NCBI GenBank assembly: GCA_037975125.1
Contig: CM075858.1
Coordinates: 64,890,140 to 64,954,139 of the forward strand
DNA length: 64,000 nt
Reading direction: 5' to 3'
DNA from: Latrodectus hesperus
Lineage: Eukaryota > Arthropoda > Arachnida > Araneae > Theridiidae
Of this stretch, positions 1-12,511 are shown piece by piece (within the stretch, counting starts at the first letter, position 1; each line of letters opens with the position of its first letter). The notes beneath the pieces are model-generated. The model worked only from the letters and a program-made list of their open reading frames with translations. It was not told the origin of the DNA and did not search any database. The position numbers were made by a program, and so were the translations under genes.

Positions 1-71
1 AAAATTTATGCATAAGAAGTATAAAATTTATGCATAAGAAGTCAAAATAAATTTTCTCTTCTTATGCATAA
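1..71. repeat. Short direct plus inverted repeat at window edge
   Basis: The phrase TTTATGCATAAGAAGT occurs twice in tandem (about 5-20 and 28-43), and its reverse complement CTTCTTATGCATAA follows at 58-71. The sequence can therefore fold back. The TGATAAGAA phrase recurs degenerately to about 170. Probably the edge of a small repeat; identity unknown. Confidence 0.6.
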
Positions 72-173
72 TTAATACTATTACGCATGATAAGAATGAA
101 TAAATTTCATGAATAAAATTTTATGATAAGAACGAATAAAGATATGAATAAATTTTTATAGATAAGAAGTAGA

Positions 174-215
174 AAAAGGATGCTTTGTTGCATATTGCAA
201 ACAAAGCATCCTTTT
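174..215. repeat. Perfect 16-bp stem hairpin
   Basis: AAAAGGATGCTTTGTT (174-189) pairs perfectly with AACAAAGCATCCTTTT (200-215) around a 10-nt loop that itself has GCA/TGC ends. The stem is too short for a typical animal miRNA precursor. It could be the tip of a foldback repeat. Confidence 0.75.
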
Positions 216-1319
216 ATTTTAAGTATACAGCGATGCAATCAGGGATTTAAAACAGTTTTTGCATAAAGAAGTATAGAAGGTCAATAGGTGAAAGAAGAAG
301 TGAATGCCATTAACCCCATGAGAAAAAGTGATAACAAACGTTGTTTAATAATGCTCAGTGGTAAGTGATAAATTAATTTCAAGAATTTAAATAACATTGA
401 TTGCAGTCTTTAAATATTATTGCAGTTCGGTTTCATGATCACAAATATTTCTCTTTCTTAATACAACACAATGAAAAAACTAAATATATTTGAATTACCT
501 GTTTGACGGACGGATTTGAAATCCACCTTTTTGTGATATGCCTAGTTGCTTAATATGCAAAAATATAGCAAACATGGTTATGAGTCTAGTTTCAGAATTA
601 ACAGGCGAATAAAACAAAGAAACAGAAAAATTAAATTAATTTATATTTGAAATCACACAAGGGATACTTAACAGTTGGAGATCCTTGTAAGATACATGAA
701 AATGATACGTATTTTGTTTTCCGAAGAGACTCTTCAGGTCGTCAGCTCTACTGCTTGTTTTGAAGCATGGCATGAGAGAAAGTTGATAATACTCTCACCT
801 TCACCTTGATAAACATACGTACAGAAAGTAGAACGGCAATAACATTTTCCGCTGTTCAACAGTAGCTGGGATTGAATCTGGTAATCTATATTCCGAAAAG
901 TATCATTATAATACAGTCATCTCAAAAATACTTTTTCGGTCTTCGCGTTAACAGTATTGTGGACTTTCTCAATGGTAGGACAGAATGATTTATATTATGC
1001 TATTGATTCTTAAATTGATATAAATAGTAATTTTCCCACACATGCTCTAGCTAAATCTGATTAGATGTCAAAAGAGTCAATTTTTTCTATTTTTGAATTT
1101 GGGAAAAAAATTCTATACGACGTTCAAAACTTTTTACAGATTATAAAGACTGAACACAAAGAGTGAAAAAAATTTATGTGCTAAAACTAAGAAGAGCATT
1201 TTGTTTTGTAAAATATAAATTATAAATTACACAGACTATGTTAAGGAATTATGTGCTGGAATTACATATAATGTTTCTACTATGAATTGTTCCAAGTTTG
1301 CATATTCTTTATTTTATAT

Positions 1320-1322
<3 letters not shown>

Positions 1323-1360
<38 letters not shown>
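1323..1360. repeat. (TA)19 microsatellite
   Basis: Uninterrupted TA dinucleotide run, intronic. Confidence 0.97.
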
Positions 1361-1361
<1 letters not shown>

Positions 1362-3463
1362 CATTGCTAATTCATAGTAACAGTAAACAAGCCTATAATT
1401 AAGATTCCAGATTTAATTTAATGCTGTTTTTATCATGGTTATATATATTTAATTGAATTATATTTTGGAAGAAAAGGCAAAACATTCGATACAATTAGAC
1501 ATCCAAAACAAAAATTGTTCATTTTTTTCATTATATCTATTTGAGTAAATAGTTTGATATCGCATTATAGGTAACTCAACAATTAGTGGCTATTTAAAAG
1601 TTTATTTTAAATCCTTTGTGCATTTATTGCCTTTAAGAGGGAATTTTACTAATTAATGGGCCATATTCGGGTATCGGAAGGGAGTTGATCCAGAACATTC
1701 TCAAGCACCCACCTTGACAGATGTGCAAGCAAGAGAATATCTATGGATTTCTCCCTTCTTACGTATATGTATTATAAAAAATCTATGAGAAATTCTCAAG
1801 AAAAGAAGACCATTAAAGCCGAAAAATCTTTACAATAATCTTCACAACTACTCAGTTATCTATTACTTAAAATATAAAATTAAAATGCTAGTGTTCAACT
1901 TAACTTATGGCAAAACATATCAAAAATAGCTTGCATAAATGAATAAATAGATTATACAATTAATTGTCTTAATCTAGAAACATTTTTGGACAATATTAAT
2001 TTAGAAGCTATTTAACACGAGCACTTCGAAAATGTCATAAAATAAAACTTTTCGTGATCAAAATTTTAATAAGATTAAAACTTCATAAATTGTTCCTTTA
2101 ATAACATTCTAAAACCGAAATTGACTAAACTTTTAACTCAGAGCAAAATCATTTGTTTTGAAGAGTGATAATCTCACTTTTACTGCTTTTCCGGTGCATT
2201 GAATATTTCAATAACACGAGAAAAATAAATTACAGTCCCCGGAGATTTTGGGTTTTAATTTAACTTTGTGTCATAAATTATATCTTTTGTGTTTGTCTTG
2301 ACTTAAGAATTTAAAATTTGGGAAATACTTCTGTTTCTTTTTTACTTCAACGCACTCAATGCGTTTATATTTCTAGAATAGATTACATTTTATAACAAAG
2401 GAAGGATAAGTAGTAATAATAAAAAATATATTTCATAATTTTTTTGCTGTTTTGGAGATAAAATATTTTATATTCCCTGGAGTTTTTATTTCCACATACA
2501 TTATGAAGAAAAACATTGAAAACTAGCTTTCATTATGGAACAATGGATTAAGTCTATAACGTAAATAAATATAAAACTTTACGATTTATTTTATTCCTTT
2601 TGTACTGGGACCTGTGATATCAAATGATTAATGTAATTAACAGTAAGTAATTTAGTTTGAATAAGATGTTTTCAAATTTTTTAAAGATTAATTGAAAGAT
2701 TAATTTAAAGACTTATTAATTTAGTGTTTTTATATATAAGAATTTACATTTTATATCATTATACAATTTATTTAGTAAATATAATTCATTTCATCAATAT
2801 AATTTATTCTGAATAATTTAGAATTATAAAGATTAAATGATTTAGTTTGGTAAGTAATTATAAAGTTGATATTATTATGAATTTAATAATGGGGGATATA
2901 ATTTATTAGTAATCGGAAACAACCAGAATTTGATAATCTAAAAATTTATTATCTAGTTCTCTATTACACATTTTATGCTAGAGTGAGATTTATTATAAAG
3001 AAGTACTAAGAGGTGCTTCTTTACTTAAGAAAACAAAGTTTACATTTTTGTATATCGCATCATGAACATTGATTAATAAATTAAAGTAAGCTATATTTTC
3101 AAAACAATGCTATAAAGCTAATAAATTAATTAACGAAAGCAGTTATTTGCATAATGGATGTGGCCCCGAATAAACTACCATTAGTTTGAATATATTTATA
3201 TAATATTTCTATTGAATAAATTTTGTTTACATAAATGATTCAAATGAAACAATTTAGTTTGCATAAGCTTGTATTTGTGTTATTCTTCAATTAGCTTGAA
3301 TGTTTTGAATTCATATAAAACTTGAAGTTCAAAAATAGTCTGTTATAAAAAAACTGAGTCTCAAACTTAGTTTGAAGTTTTTGAAAAATCTTCAATAAGT
3401 TTGAATGCATTTTATATTTACATTGAGCTTGTGGCTACAAAATGGGCTTCAAATATATCTGCC

Positions 3464-3510
3464 AGATACTTTAAGAAGTATCTGAAGACAGCCAAAAACT
3501 TGGCTGTCTT
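3464..3510. repeat. Two adjacent perfect small hairpins
   Basis: AGATACTT/AAGTATCT (3464-3471 with 3476-3483) is followed directly by AAGACAGCCAA/TTGGCTGTCTT (3485-3495 with 3500-3510, 4-nt loop). Both stems are perfect. The function is unknown; chance or a foldback-repeat relic are both possible. Confidence 0.7.
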
Positions 3511-4039
3511 TAAATTCTAATGCACCTGAGACTTCTAAAATGTCGGTATCAAAATGAAACGAGAGAAAGCACAGATTCCAATTTGCTTCTTTCTCTCCAA
3601 GGAATAGAACAAAGTACTATAAATAAATAACAAATTTTTAATGCATGGGACACTATCTTCTTATTTCGTTGTCTAATTTATAATAAATGTAATGTCTTTA
3701 CCAGCAGGCACATTATAGTCTTGAAATTCATTTTGTATAGGAGCAATAGCTAAATAAATAACATAATATCATCTATTTAGAATTACATAATAAGTTATAT
3801 CCGATGGTATAAAATGAAATTCATATCTTCATCCTTTCTAAAGAATCATACTTTCAGTCTTTGAGGATAACTTAAAAACCTATTGTTGTAAGGTTACAGC
3901 CAGTTGACAAAATAGTTGCTAGAGCTGCCAGTTATTAAACTTTCAATCTTAAAGTTATATAAGTATAAAAGATGTTTAATCATTAAAATTTTATCTCATA
4001 ATAAAAACTCAACACACTGATCATATAAGATATTATTGT

Positions 4040-5425
4040 AAAAAAGTAGCGCTTATATCATAGCATATTGTAAAATTCACGAAATGGAAAAAATAATTTT
4101 CATAAAATTTAGAAAAATAGTTTGTTGCACATAATTGTCTTATTGATAATGGTTGGTCTAAAGATACATCCTCAACTTACAGTACTACGTCATGGTCAAG
4201 TGACACAATTGTTATTTGAATCGACAGTTATATAATTTTTAACCTTCACATTAGTTTGGCGAGATATGAGACATTAAGAATTTTTAATCATTAAATACTA
4301 TTTAAAAATATCCCTCTTTAGACAATCAATTATAAATGAACAGAAAAGGTGAATTGACTGTCCATAGACTTTGCAGTAATGAAAGAGAAAATGATGGAAA
4401 AGTGAATTTTTTATACAAAGTCAATTGAAACATATAATTTGTTATCTTCTGGGTGCTGCATTATAGAAAAGTGCCATTATTTCTGCTTCATGTATTACTT
4501 AAAGGTTAAAATCCTTAGTAGCGGAACATTGGGAAATAACAACAACATAATTTGTTGTAACTAACTAATAAATACTTTAATTTCGGTTTATTAATGTATG
4601 AGATTTGATATTATAAAATCTGTATTGTCTTTCCAGTGATTAATATTCTAAAAAGTTGTAGGACAATAAATGTTAGAGAAAGTATAGTGCCTATCTTAGA
4701 CTTGCAAGACTTATTTGGCATGAAATTTCATATTATGACCCAAATTTAATAAGAGCTAAAGTAATTAATAAGAGCTTTCATGTATTGGTATATAAGATTT
4801 ACATTTCAAAAGGATATGTATTATGTTTTCTCGCATTATTTTAATGTAAGAAAAATTATGGAAAATAAAATATTATTATTTAAATTAGAGAAAGTGTAAT
4901 TCCTGTCATTAGATAATCTAAGATTTACGAGATGGGAAGGTATAAAATCAAGACAAATAATTTGTTGCAATTACCAAGACAATTATTTGATATAATAAAA
5001 TAGGAACTATAGTTTTCAAGTTATGCATTTCCTGTATATGTATTTCCATTACACGGATTAATCTAATATAAAAATTATAGAAAAGTAAATATAGGAAAAT
5101 GTATAATGTCAGTCATTAGACATTTTAAGATTTACCAGAAGAAAAAAGTTAATTTTCATTCAAAACCAATACTAATAACTTTTATACATTTACTGAGATG
5201 CTCTCTTAACACATTAAAATATGTGTTTTAAATGTTACAGACACGCGCGAGCTTTAAGTTTTTACATGAGATTAATCGGTGGTGAGATTAATTTCACTGT
5301 GTTTAATCGGTGGTAAGAATAATCTCGTGTAAAAATTTCTTGAATATATAAATTATCACTGTGTAATATCAAACATTTGACACTGCGATATTTGCTAAAA
5401 GAGAAAATGAATTTTCATTGAAAAT
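4040..5425. repeat. Diverged tandem array, unit about 200-320 bp
   Basis: A recurring block with the consensus feel of GTGTAATnnC..CATTAGACA..TAAGATTTAC..AATTTTCAT appears near 4043, 4360, 4677, 4891, 5093 and 5355. The units are strongly diverged but keep the order of phrases. Related phrases such as TTTGTTGCAATTAC follow several copies. This is read as an ancient tandem repeat in the intron, with no coding potential. The boundaries are approximate. Confidence 0.5.
5259..5335. repeat. Inverted repeat with internal direct repeats
   Basis: Arms at 5259-5276 and 5318-5335 are inverted copies with two mismatches. Between and overlapping them, TTAATCGGTGGT occurs twice (5272-5283 and 5303-5314). 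The mixture of direct and inverted copies suggests a small composite repeat sitting inside the diverged array. Confidence 0.6.
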
Positions 5426-5899
5426 TAGCAATAACTTCCACTCATTTTGTTGCGATTATCTATTGAAACTTTTAATATATTGATACATGAGTTCTATATA
5501 TAAGTTTATTTAAAAAATATGTATTACGTTTTCGGTTTTTGATCCGATGTAAGAAATATCATAGAATTTTAGATACATTTCTCAGTATCAAATTTCTTAT
5601 ATTCAGTGTTTTCCGAATAATATTAATAAAGATAAGTTTTTCCAAGAAGATTTGTGATTATCTGAAATAACGAAATGATGACTCCTTCTTTAAATGCAGT
5701 TCCTTGTAATAATGCGTGTCTTTATACAGTTAATAGTTAGACATCTTTTCTCCGGATTGAAAACATTCTATTTCAAGATTAACATAATGACAAAAGCACG
5801 TTCTACGTGTTCGACAAAAAATATCTTTTCTATTGCATTATAATTATAATATTTCGTAGAATAATATTAAAGGTATAAAAGAAAAGAGAATTTCATATT

Positions 5900-5900
5900 T

Positions 5901-5932
<32 letters not shown>
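5900..5932. repeat. (TC)n microsatellite
   Basis: TC dinucleotide run with one G interruption, intronic. Confidence 0.95.
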
Positions 5933-5933
<1 letters not shown>

Positions 5934-6471
5934 ATAAAATTTAAAGTCTCAATAATTGTATAAATGCTTAACTATTCATAAAAACAAGAAAAAACACCTA
6001 TTGTTTTTTTAAATAAATTGCTAACAATGTTATTATATTTAATTCGCCTATAAAATGCATTTAAATTAAAATAAAAATTGTAACGTATTGACGTTTTTAG
6101 TTAAAATCTTGTAATTTCAATATTAAAAATATTTTGAAACTAATTTTTGATTTTTGCAGCATTTATGATTTGAATTTCATTAAAAGATTTCAGAATTGGG
6201 GTTAATTATTTTCATTTAAAATAATTTTTATGAACTGATTCTAGCCCTTAAATTAGGAACTGTTAAATTTTAAAATATTTTTAAACTACATAAAATTAAA
6301 CTTTTAAAACAAAATTAACTAAATTTTATAATAAATTATCAATTATTATTATTAATTAACTAAATTTGTTACTAGTTTGGAATACTAATCCCTGGTAAAT
6401 GAAATATAAATTTCAAATATTATGATAGTTATATTTTAAAATGAGATTTCACATATTTTTTGTGAAAAATT

Positions 6472-6608
6472 ATCACAATTTAATTCTTTTAATTAAAATA
6501 ATGTACTGTTTTACAAGTAATCTAAATATGTATGTACTATAACTTACATATTTAGATTACCTATAAAACATTACATATTTTAATTAAAGGTTTTTAAATT
6601 GTATAAAA
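6472..6608. repeat. AT-rich foldback element, MITE-like
   Basis: The best arms are 6488-6535 and 6542-6588, with the core GTAATCTAAATATGTA matching its inverse at the centre. Weaker pairing extends outward through TTTAATTAAAAT and ACAATTT to about 6472 and 6608. The loop is only about six bases. The length and symmetry resemble a miniature foldback transposon, but no target duplication is evident. Confidence 0.6.
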
Positions 6609-8040
6609 CTTCATCTGTTAATAGTTAAATTTATTCTATCAACTAAAAAGTTCCAAATTTGATTCTGCAATTGCAAAAATTGAAAGTTTATTGATATATT
6701 TATATAAATGTATTTACTAATAGAGATGATTGCTCATTTATTCAACTCTGGTTACATCTTTAGATCAGATTCCAGATTATTTCTCATCCTCGTAACTTTA
6801 GTTTAATTTAAATATACACACACAATGTATGCAAAAATAAACATACATATTAAATATAAAAATGGCCCGAATTTGCAGTTTTCAGTTTGAAGCCAAATAT
6901 TTGAAATACGTGGTATATAAAAGTTTAGTGGAATTGGAAATTATGGAAATATTTTCAAATAATATTATTTGAATTTGAGGAAGAAAATTATTAAGCATAA
7001 AGTTAAAACTGTTAATAATAGACTGTATTTATTTAGATAGACTTAGTTTCTGCTGCATATAAAAATTTTAGATGTTGAAATTGAGTCAGTGAAGTAAAAT
7101 TGTTTAAGTATAATCGCAATTTAATCCTTTGATAATGATTTAGTCTTTTTGTCATTTTTTATCCCGAATGAGAAAGACTGCACTGAATTGTAGGTCAAAT
7201 ATATTTTGTTAACATTATATATTCGAAAATCTAAATAACTAGATAAGAATGTAAGCATAATTTTAGTACAGAGTAGTGTAAACATTCCATGAAAAGTGGA
7301 TGCATGTATTTATATAAGCTAATCAAAAGAAACATTTAGAGAATGAGTTTTATCAGAAAGAATGAGCGTATGGAACGTTTTATAAGTTTTTACATGAGAA
7401 ATGTATGCAACTTATTCTATTTAATAATTAATTTTCGAGTAAAAAATGACCAAAATATGTTTCAAAAAATGAAGCAGAAAAGCACTTCAAATTTTTTTCA
7501 TAACATTTAAATGCTTTTTATTTCTTATAAATAGTTGAACTACTGTTTCATTTTAATTTAAATTTTCTTAAAAGCATTTTTCATTTCTTAATTAGTTTTA
7601 TACTTTAATATGAAACTTATTTTAGCTGAAATGATAATGCCATTTAATTTTTAATATTTTACTTTAATATTTTATAAATGCTTCCAAAATCATATTTTAA
7701 TTTAATTTTTCTCTTCATAATGAAATCCAATCAGGTAATTTTAAAATTAAGAATTTCGTCTTTTATGAAATTATAAAGTAAAACATTTATGTAAACATTA
7801 GAATAAAACATTATAAAGTAAATTAAGTTGTTACAAATTAATGCCTTTAAAGAAACATTTTGTGTGTGCACAAATTATTCAGTACTACACGTAAAAAAAA
7901 AACATTTTATCTTAAATATTTTAAGCAAATTATAAATATTTGATATTTTAAAACCTGCTTAATGTGGCAGTTAAGTTCGTTTTAGAATCTCAATTCATCC
8001 ATGCTTAATGCGTTCACAACGTGAAATTGAAAAAAAAAAA

Positions 8041-8470
8041 ATGAAAACCATTCACCGTAATTGTTCCACTAGTTCGAAAAACTCCTTATCCAACACCCCC
8101 ACTCAGTGTTTCTGAAAGTGAAAAAAAGGGGGAGCAGAGATACTATCTCCAAGTCATTAAATTTATGGGTTGGCAGTTGGAAGTTACGCACTCGGCAGTT
8201 ATCTAGACAGTTTGCAAAGCGGTGACCGTAAGAAGAAAAAAGTTGGGAAAAAAAGTTTCGGAATATGAGGTTTAAGGTTTATTTATCTCATAATTTGGAG
8301 TGACAGACCTGACCTGTGCAAAGAAGAGGAGACGGTGGAATAATGTGCTTATCGCCATCCCCTTTCAAAGGCAGACATGGAAATGAGACGAACGACCTGC
8401 TGTCAGAGAGAACCGTTATTGTTAATCGCTGGAGAAGGTTATAGTTAGTAAAAGTAAAGATAGCCGAGCA
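8041..8470. other. GC-elevated intronic island, unassigned
   Basis: About 430 bp of visibly higher GC than the flanks (for example runs such as AACACCCCCACTCAG and CATCCCCTTTCAAAGG). Reading all frames gives only short ORFs; the longest noted is 24 codons from 8041. It could be a cis-regulatory block, an unrecognised repeat or a non-coding exon. I cannot decide. Confidence 0.35.
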
Positions 8471-10761
8471 AGTTAAAGACTATATTTTATTCGATTTTGA
8501 TGTCAAGTAAAATGTAGGAATCTTCTAGGAATACTTGTGATTATGCCTTACAAAGGAAGAGACAATGAGAAATATGTTGTTTTTATTTATATTAAGTAGT
8601 AACTAGAAAGTAGCAATTTTGTTTTAGGTTTTGAGATTTCTTATTTATTTATAAAAAAAAGATATCTCGAGAGAAAAGAACATAGACTTATATAGAACTC
8701 TAGATTTTTATGTTCATATTTGAATTTTTGATTGAATAATTAATTAAACTTTAAAACATTTAGTCAAAACGCTTTAAGGAAAAATTAAGCAATAATTTTT
8801 CTAAAATTTGGAAATATTAATTAATTTATTTGTCGAAAACTCAATAAATTATAAATTTTAAATAATATTTATACAGTAAATAATGGAGATATAATTGATA
8901 CTGATATTAAAAGATGCAGTAAAAAACACTGAATGAAACATCATTTTTACAATCTTCCCTTTTTCTATTTAATATTTTTGATCATTGATTGATTAATTTT
9001 TCAAAATAAAAATTATTCTCCAGGTGAATGGAAAACAAAATTTCCAATAATTACGCATAAATAAAAGAATAAAAGAAAAAAATGCTTGTATTAGGATAAT
9101 TATTTTCTTATCAAACGATGTCTTTAAATAAAAAATATTTAAATCATAAAGCAATACATTTTGTTCTTTCATTTTTTAATTTATAACTTATAAAAAATTC
9201 ATTTCCATTAAAAAATTTAATTCTTTAACATAAATTTTGCCATGAAAATAGCTTTAGTATTTATTTGTAAAAAATCAAACAAACATTTTCTCTTAAATAT
9301 AGCTATTTGTTATTTTATTTCAACTGTTTAATGAATTTCCACAGATAAATATTATGTAGTAATATAATTAGAAGTGTTGCTTGATTAAAATTCTATTCTG
9401 TTTTTTAAGGAAATTGAAATGCAATTTACATTAAATACCAGCATATGAAAATAGAATTTATAATTCAAGAAAATCAAATTTTTGTGTCTTTCAAATTAGT
9501 CATGTTCTAATTACATTAAAGAAAGCTGAAATAAATCGTTGGTTATTATTGATATTTTAACATGGATAGTTAAAATCTGTTCTACTATAGTGATAAAATC
9601 AGATGGTAAATTTTAACTTACATTTACTTAAAATAAAATTAGAAATCGACAGACAAATATCATATTTTTCAGCAACATCGAAATCCAAACATTTGGCTCT
9701 ATAACTCAATAAATATTCTATCTGTATAAAAATTAATCAGTGCAGTTAGTATAAAATGCACTCCTAGAGCTTCTCTAGGTATATATTTTATTATAAAAAT
9801 AAATTTTACATAAATTTGTTTTTTAGGATCCTATGACGAAACTTCCAACGTCAAGTTTTAACAGAGAAAAATATGAGCAAAAAGCTTAGAACACATTATT
9901 AAAATTCTTATATATATTTTTACAGTATGCTTAGTTGGAACACTTAGAAAAAAAATTCTAATAAAATTAATTAAGAGGATTTTCTTATTGTTATATTTAC
10001 CTACAATCAATTTTATATAGCATTGAATTGTGATAGATTTAGTTTAAATAAAAGAAATTGATAAATTTTTTCAGTTAATTTTCAAGGAAAAACAGAATTT
10101 TTAAAAAATTAATTTATTTATAAAACATATAATTTGTTTGTAGATACGCACACACGCATATCTTTAGATAAATGTTTTTAATACCACTTTCATACCAATT
10201 TACAATTACAATTCGATCATATTTTATAAACTCCAAAGTAAAATTTTAATTTAACTCATATTTTATTTTTCTTAATATATAAGCATATTATAAAAATTTT
10301 ATATTTTTAATCGGCATAGGAAAGCCATAAATTTAAAATATTCATTTTGGATTTCTTTTATCAATAATGAATTTTTTGATAGGATTTTTGATAGGAATTT
10401 TTAATTTAATTATGGCATATTTAATTTCCAAACTAAACCATTCTAGATATCTTTATTTCCATTTGCGTTTTTAGTTTTGAAAACCATGTTAGTTAATATT
10501 AAAAATGTGAAAAATGATGCATTTTTACACGAAAGTAACAAAAAGTTATAAAGCAATATTCTGTTAATCGGATTTAGTTTCCTAAGTCTTCAGTTATTAA
10601 CAATAAAGCTTAAAATTTGCAATATTGCACATTATTGTGACTAATTATCTAATCCTCAATGTTAGAAAGCTGTATCATTAATTCTTTTATACAACAATTT
10701 TTATTTCATTATTTCTTTACTGTTTAGCAAAGACAGAGGTTAATACATTTATGATCTTTAA

Positions 10762-10950
<189 letters not shown>

Positions 10951-11448
10951 TAATTACAATTTAAGAGTCTTTTTAGCTTTTTCCCAAGTAAAATGTTAAA
11001 AATATATTAAGATTTTTTGCAATATTATTCTAAACAGTCAGTAGGTGACTGCCTACAGCATAGAGTTCCTATTACTTGGTTCCATATTATAATAAATGGT
11101 TGTCAAATATAAGAGGAAAATAATCTATGCAGGATATTAAAGTATCCTCAAAGTCAAAGCGAATATTAAAACAACCTCAGAAAATTGTAAACAACATTCT
11201 GCATTCAACATTCAACAGCGTAGTTTCTGAAATTTCATTATAATCTTATAAAAAAAGTTACATATTTTATAAAATTTATCAAATTTGCATCATATTGATG
11301 CAATAATATGAATTTTGCACTAGTTTATGAATATATGAAATAATTCATTAACTACTACTAATTATATAATGAGAAACGGGCATTGGCTTTCAAAATAAGT
11401 ATGATAAATTTAAATTTTAAATTATTGTAAGGAAATTATTGCAGAATT

Positions 11449-11454
11449 ACTTAC
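11449..11454 (-). other. Splice donor of the NCKX exon
   Basis: Minus-strand CCTCAT|GTAAGTAATT is a full consensus donor. Translation past it gives ten more codons and a stop, with no family resemblance, whereas the residues up to it match the NCKX family. The exon closes in phase 0 after codon 271. Confidence 0.85.
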
Positions 11455-12267
11455 ATGAGGCATTAGTTTATCTGCACTTCCAACTCTTGTGACCTTGTTA
11501 CGATTCAGTAGTTTCTTGATGAATTTTTCACAATGTTCATTGAATTTCATGAAGGTTACATAACAAATGTAGCAGGAGAGGAGAACTAAGGCCTCCCACC
11601 AATAGATGACGTTGTCTTGGAAGAATGTCATGAGGAGAATGAGGATTATGGCGTAGAATGTGACGTCACGGAAGAGCGGCCACCAGGTCAGTTCTAAGAC
11701 TGTTTTGCTGAATATGGCACACATAGAAATCACGAAGAGGATGTTGAAGACAGCGGAACCGACAATGGTGCCTATACCGACGTCGTCATAGCTTATGAAG
11801 ACGCCGATGATGCTGGTGAACAACTCAGGGGCACTCCCACCTGCTGCCATGAAGGTCGCTCCGGCTACATCTTCAGATATACCAGCCTTTTCTGTAATCA
11901 CATCCAAGGAAGGAACAAAGAACTCGTCGCAAACAATGGCCAGCGCGACGAACATGTAAACCAGACCTAAGCAGTGGAATAGCACAGCACCTTGTTTACG
12001 TTCTTCCAAGGTAAACAGATCTTCAGGGAATTGCGCCGTCTTATTGGTGGCAGCTTCCGCTAATAGATGTCTGCTTAGTGGTGCTACAGGAGAAGCTGCT
12101 TTGTCTGGGCACGATGGGAAAGGTAATCTTGCTAGAATAGAGCCCAAAACTGCGATTTGGCCCACTGAGAAGTAACCGATGACGAATAAACTTGACAGAA
12201 AGACTAGAATGGGATGTCTCCACCGCTGTTTATAAAAGCGCTGGAAACTAATTTTCCTTTTCAGCAT
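11455..12267 (-). CDS. Nckx30C: K+-dependent Na+/Ca2+ exchanger (NCKX/SLC24), first coding exon
   Basis: This 271-codon exon encodes the N-terminal half of a plasma-membrane exchanger that moves Na+ inward against Ca2+ and K+. A basic N-terminus is followed by a hydrophobic segment at about residues 18-41 (signal or anchor helix), then a short extracellular loop with an N-glycosylation sequon at N75. The alpha-1 repeat spans about residues 130-180, with [17 protein letters not shown] and [15 protein letters not shown]. Glu148 in SAPEL corresponds to the glutamate (Glu188 in human NCKX2) known to be essential for ion transport. Further membrane segments lie at about 94-112, 200-217 and 222-240, then a basic stretch begins the cytosolic loop. 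[10 protein letters not shown] and [10 protein letters not shown] place it with NCKX1/2 and fly Nckx30C rather than NCKX3-5. The ATG follows an in-frame TAA four codons upstream and has A at -3. The second half with the alpha-2 repeat is outside the window. The exact orthologue name is inferred. Confidence 0.93.
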
Positions 12268-12509
12268 TTTGATTCGTTATTTTATTTCAAGTTTGCTATC
12301 TTAAAGTTCCAATTGGATACAAGCAAACGCTTAATCACTTTTTATTTGGTCTACCATCACATAGTATTCATGTGATTTGGTGAAGTAACACTGGCAACGG
12401 ATAAGTATAATCTAAGCTCAATCAATATTTGAGGCAACTCTGGATAATTGTCAAGGCATCTTGAGGAGTACATTTTCCATTTAATACCTGCTAATCTGCA
12501 GCTAATAAT
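12268..12509 (-). other. Putative 5' leader of the NCKX coding exon
   Basis: Minus-strand TTTCTCTTTTTCAG ending at 12510 is a strong pyrimidine-rich 3' splice site, so the exon probably begins at 12509 and carries about 242 nt of 5' UTR. This implies at least one upstream non-coding exon. Weaker CAG sites nearer the ATG (for instance near 12393 and 12440) are alternatives. The leader contains several upstream ATGs. Confidence 0.5.
12357..12473 (-). CDS. Upstream ORF in the NCKX leader (38 codons)
   Basis: Within the predicted leader an ATG at 12473 opens a 38-codon frame ending in TGA at 12357, about 90 nt before the NCKX ATG. It is in a different frame from an overlapping 9-codon uORF that starts at 12480. 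The peptide begins MYSSRCLDNYPELPQ and resembles no family I know. If the leader is transcribed as predicted, these uORFs could lower translation of the exchanger. This is inference: both the leader and its use are unproven, and the ORF could be chance. Confidence 0.25.
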   Translation of the reverse strand: MYSSRCLDNYPELPQILIELRLYLSVASVTSPNHMNTM

Positions 12510-12511
12510 CT

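Noticed and set aside
174..215. Possible miRNA precursor or terminator
   Set aside because: The 16-20 bp stem is shorter than a miRNA duplex plus basal stem, and rho-independent terminators do not apply to a eukaryotic intron.
1651..1760. Possible further NCKX exon in a GC-richer patch
   Set aside because: Neither strand gives an alpha-2 repeat or cytosolic-loop sequence of the family.
8041..8115. Possible short exon starting MKTIHRNCSTSS
   Set aside because: Only 24 codons before a stop, no donor in frame, and no homology recognised.
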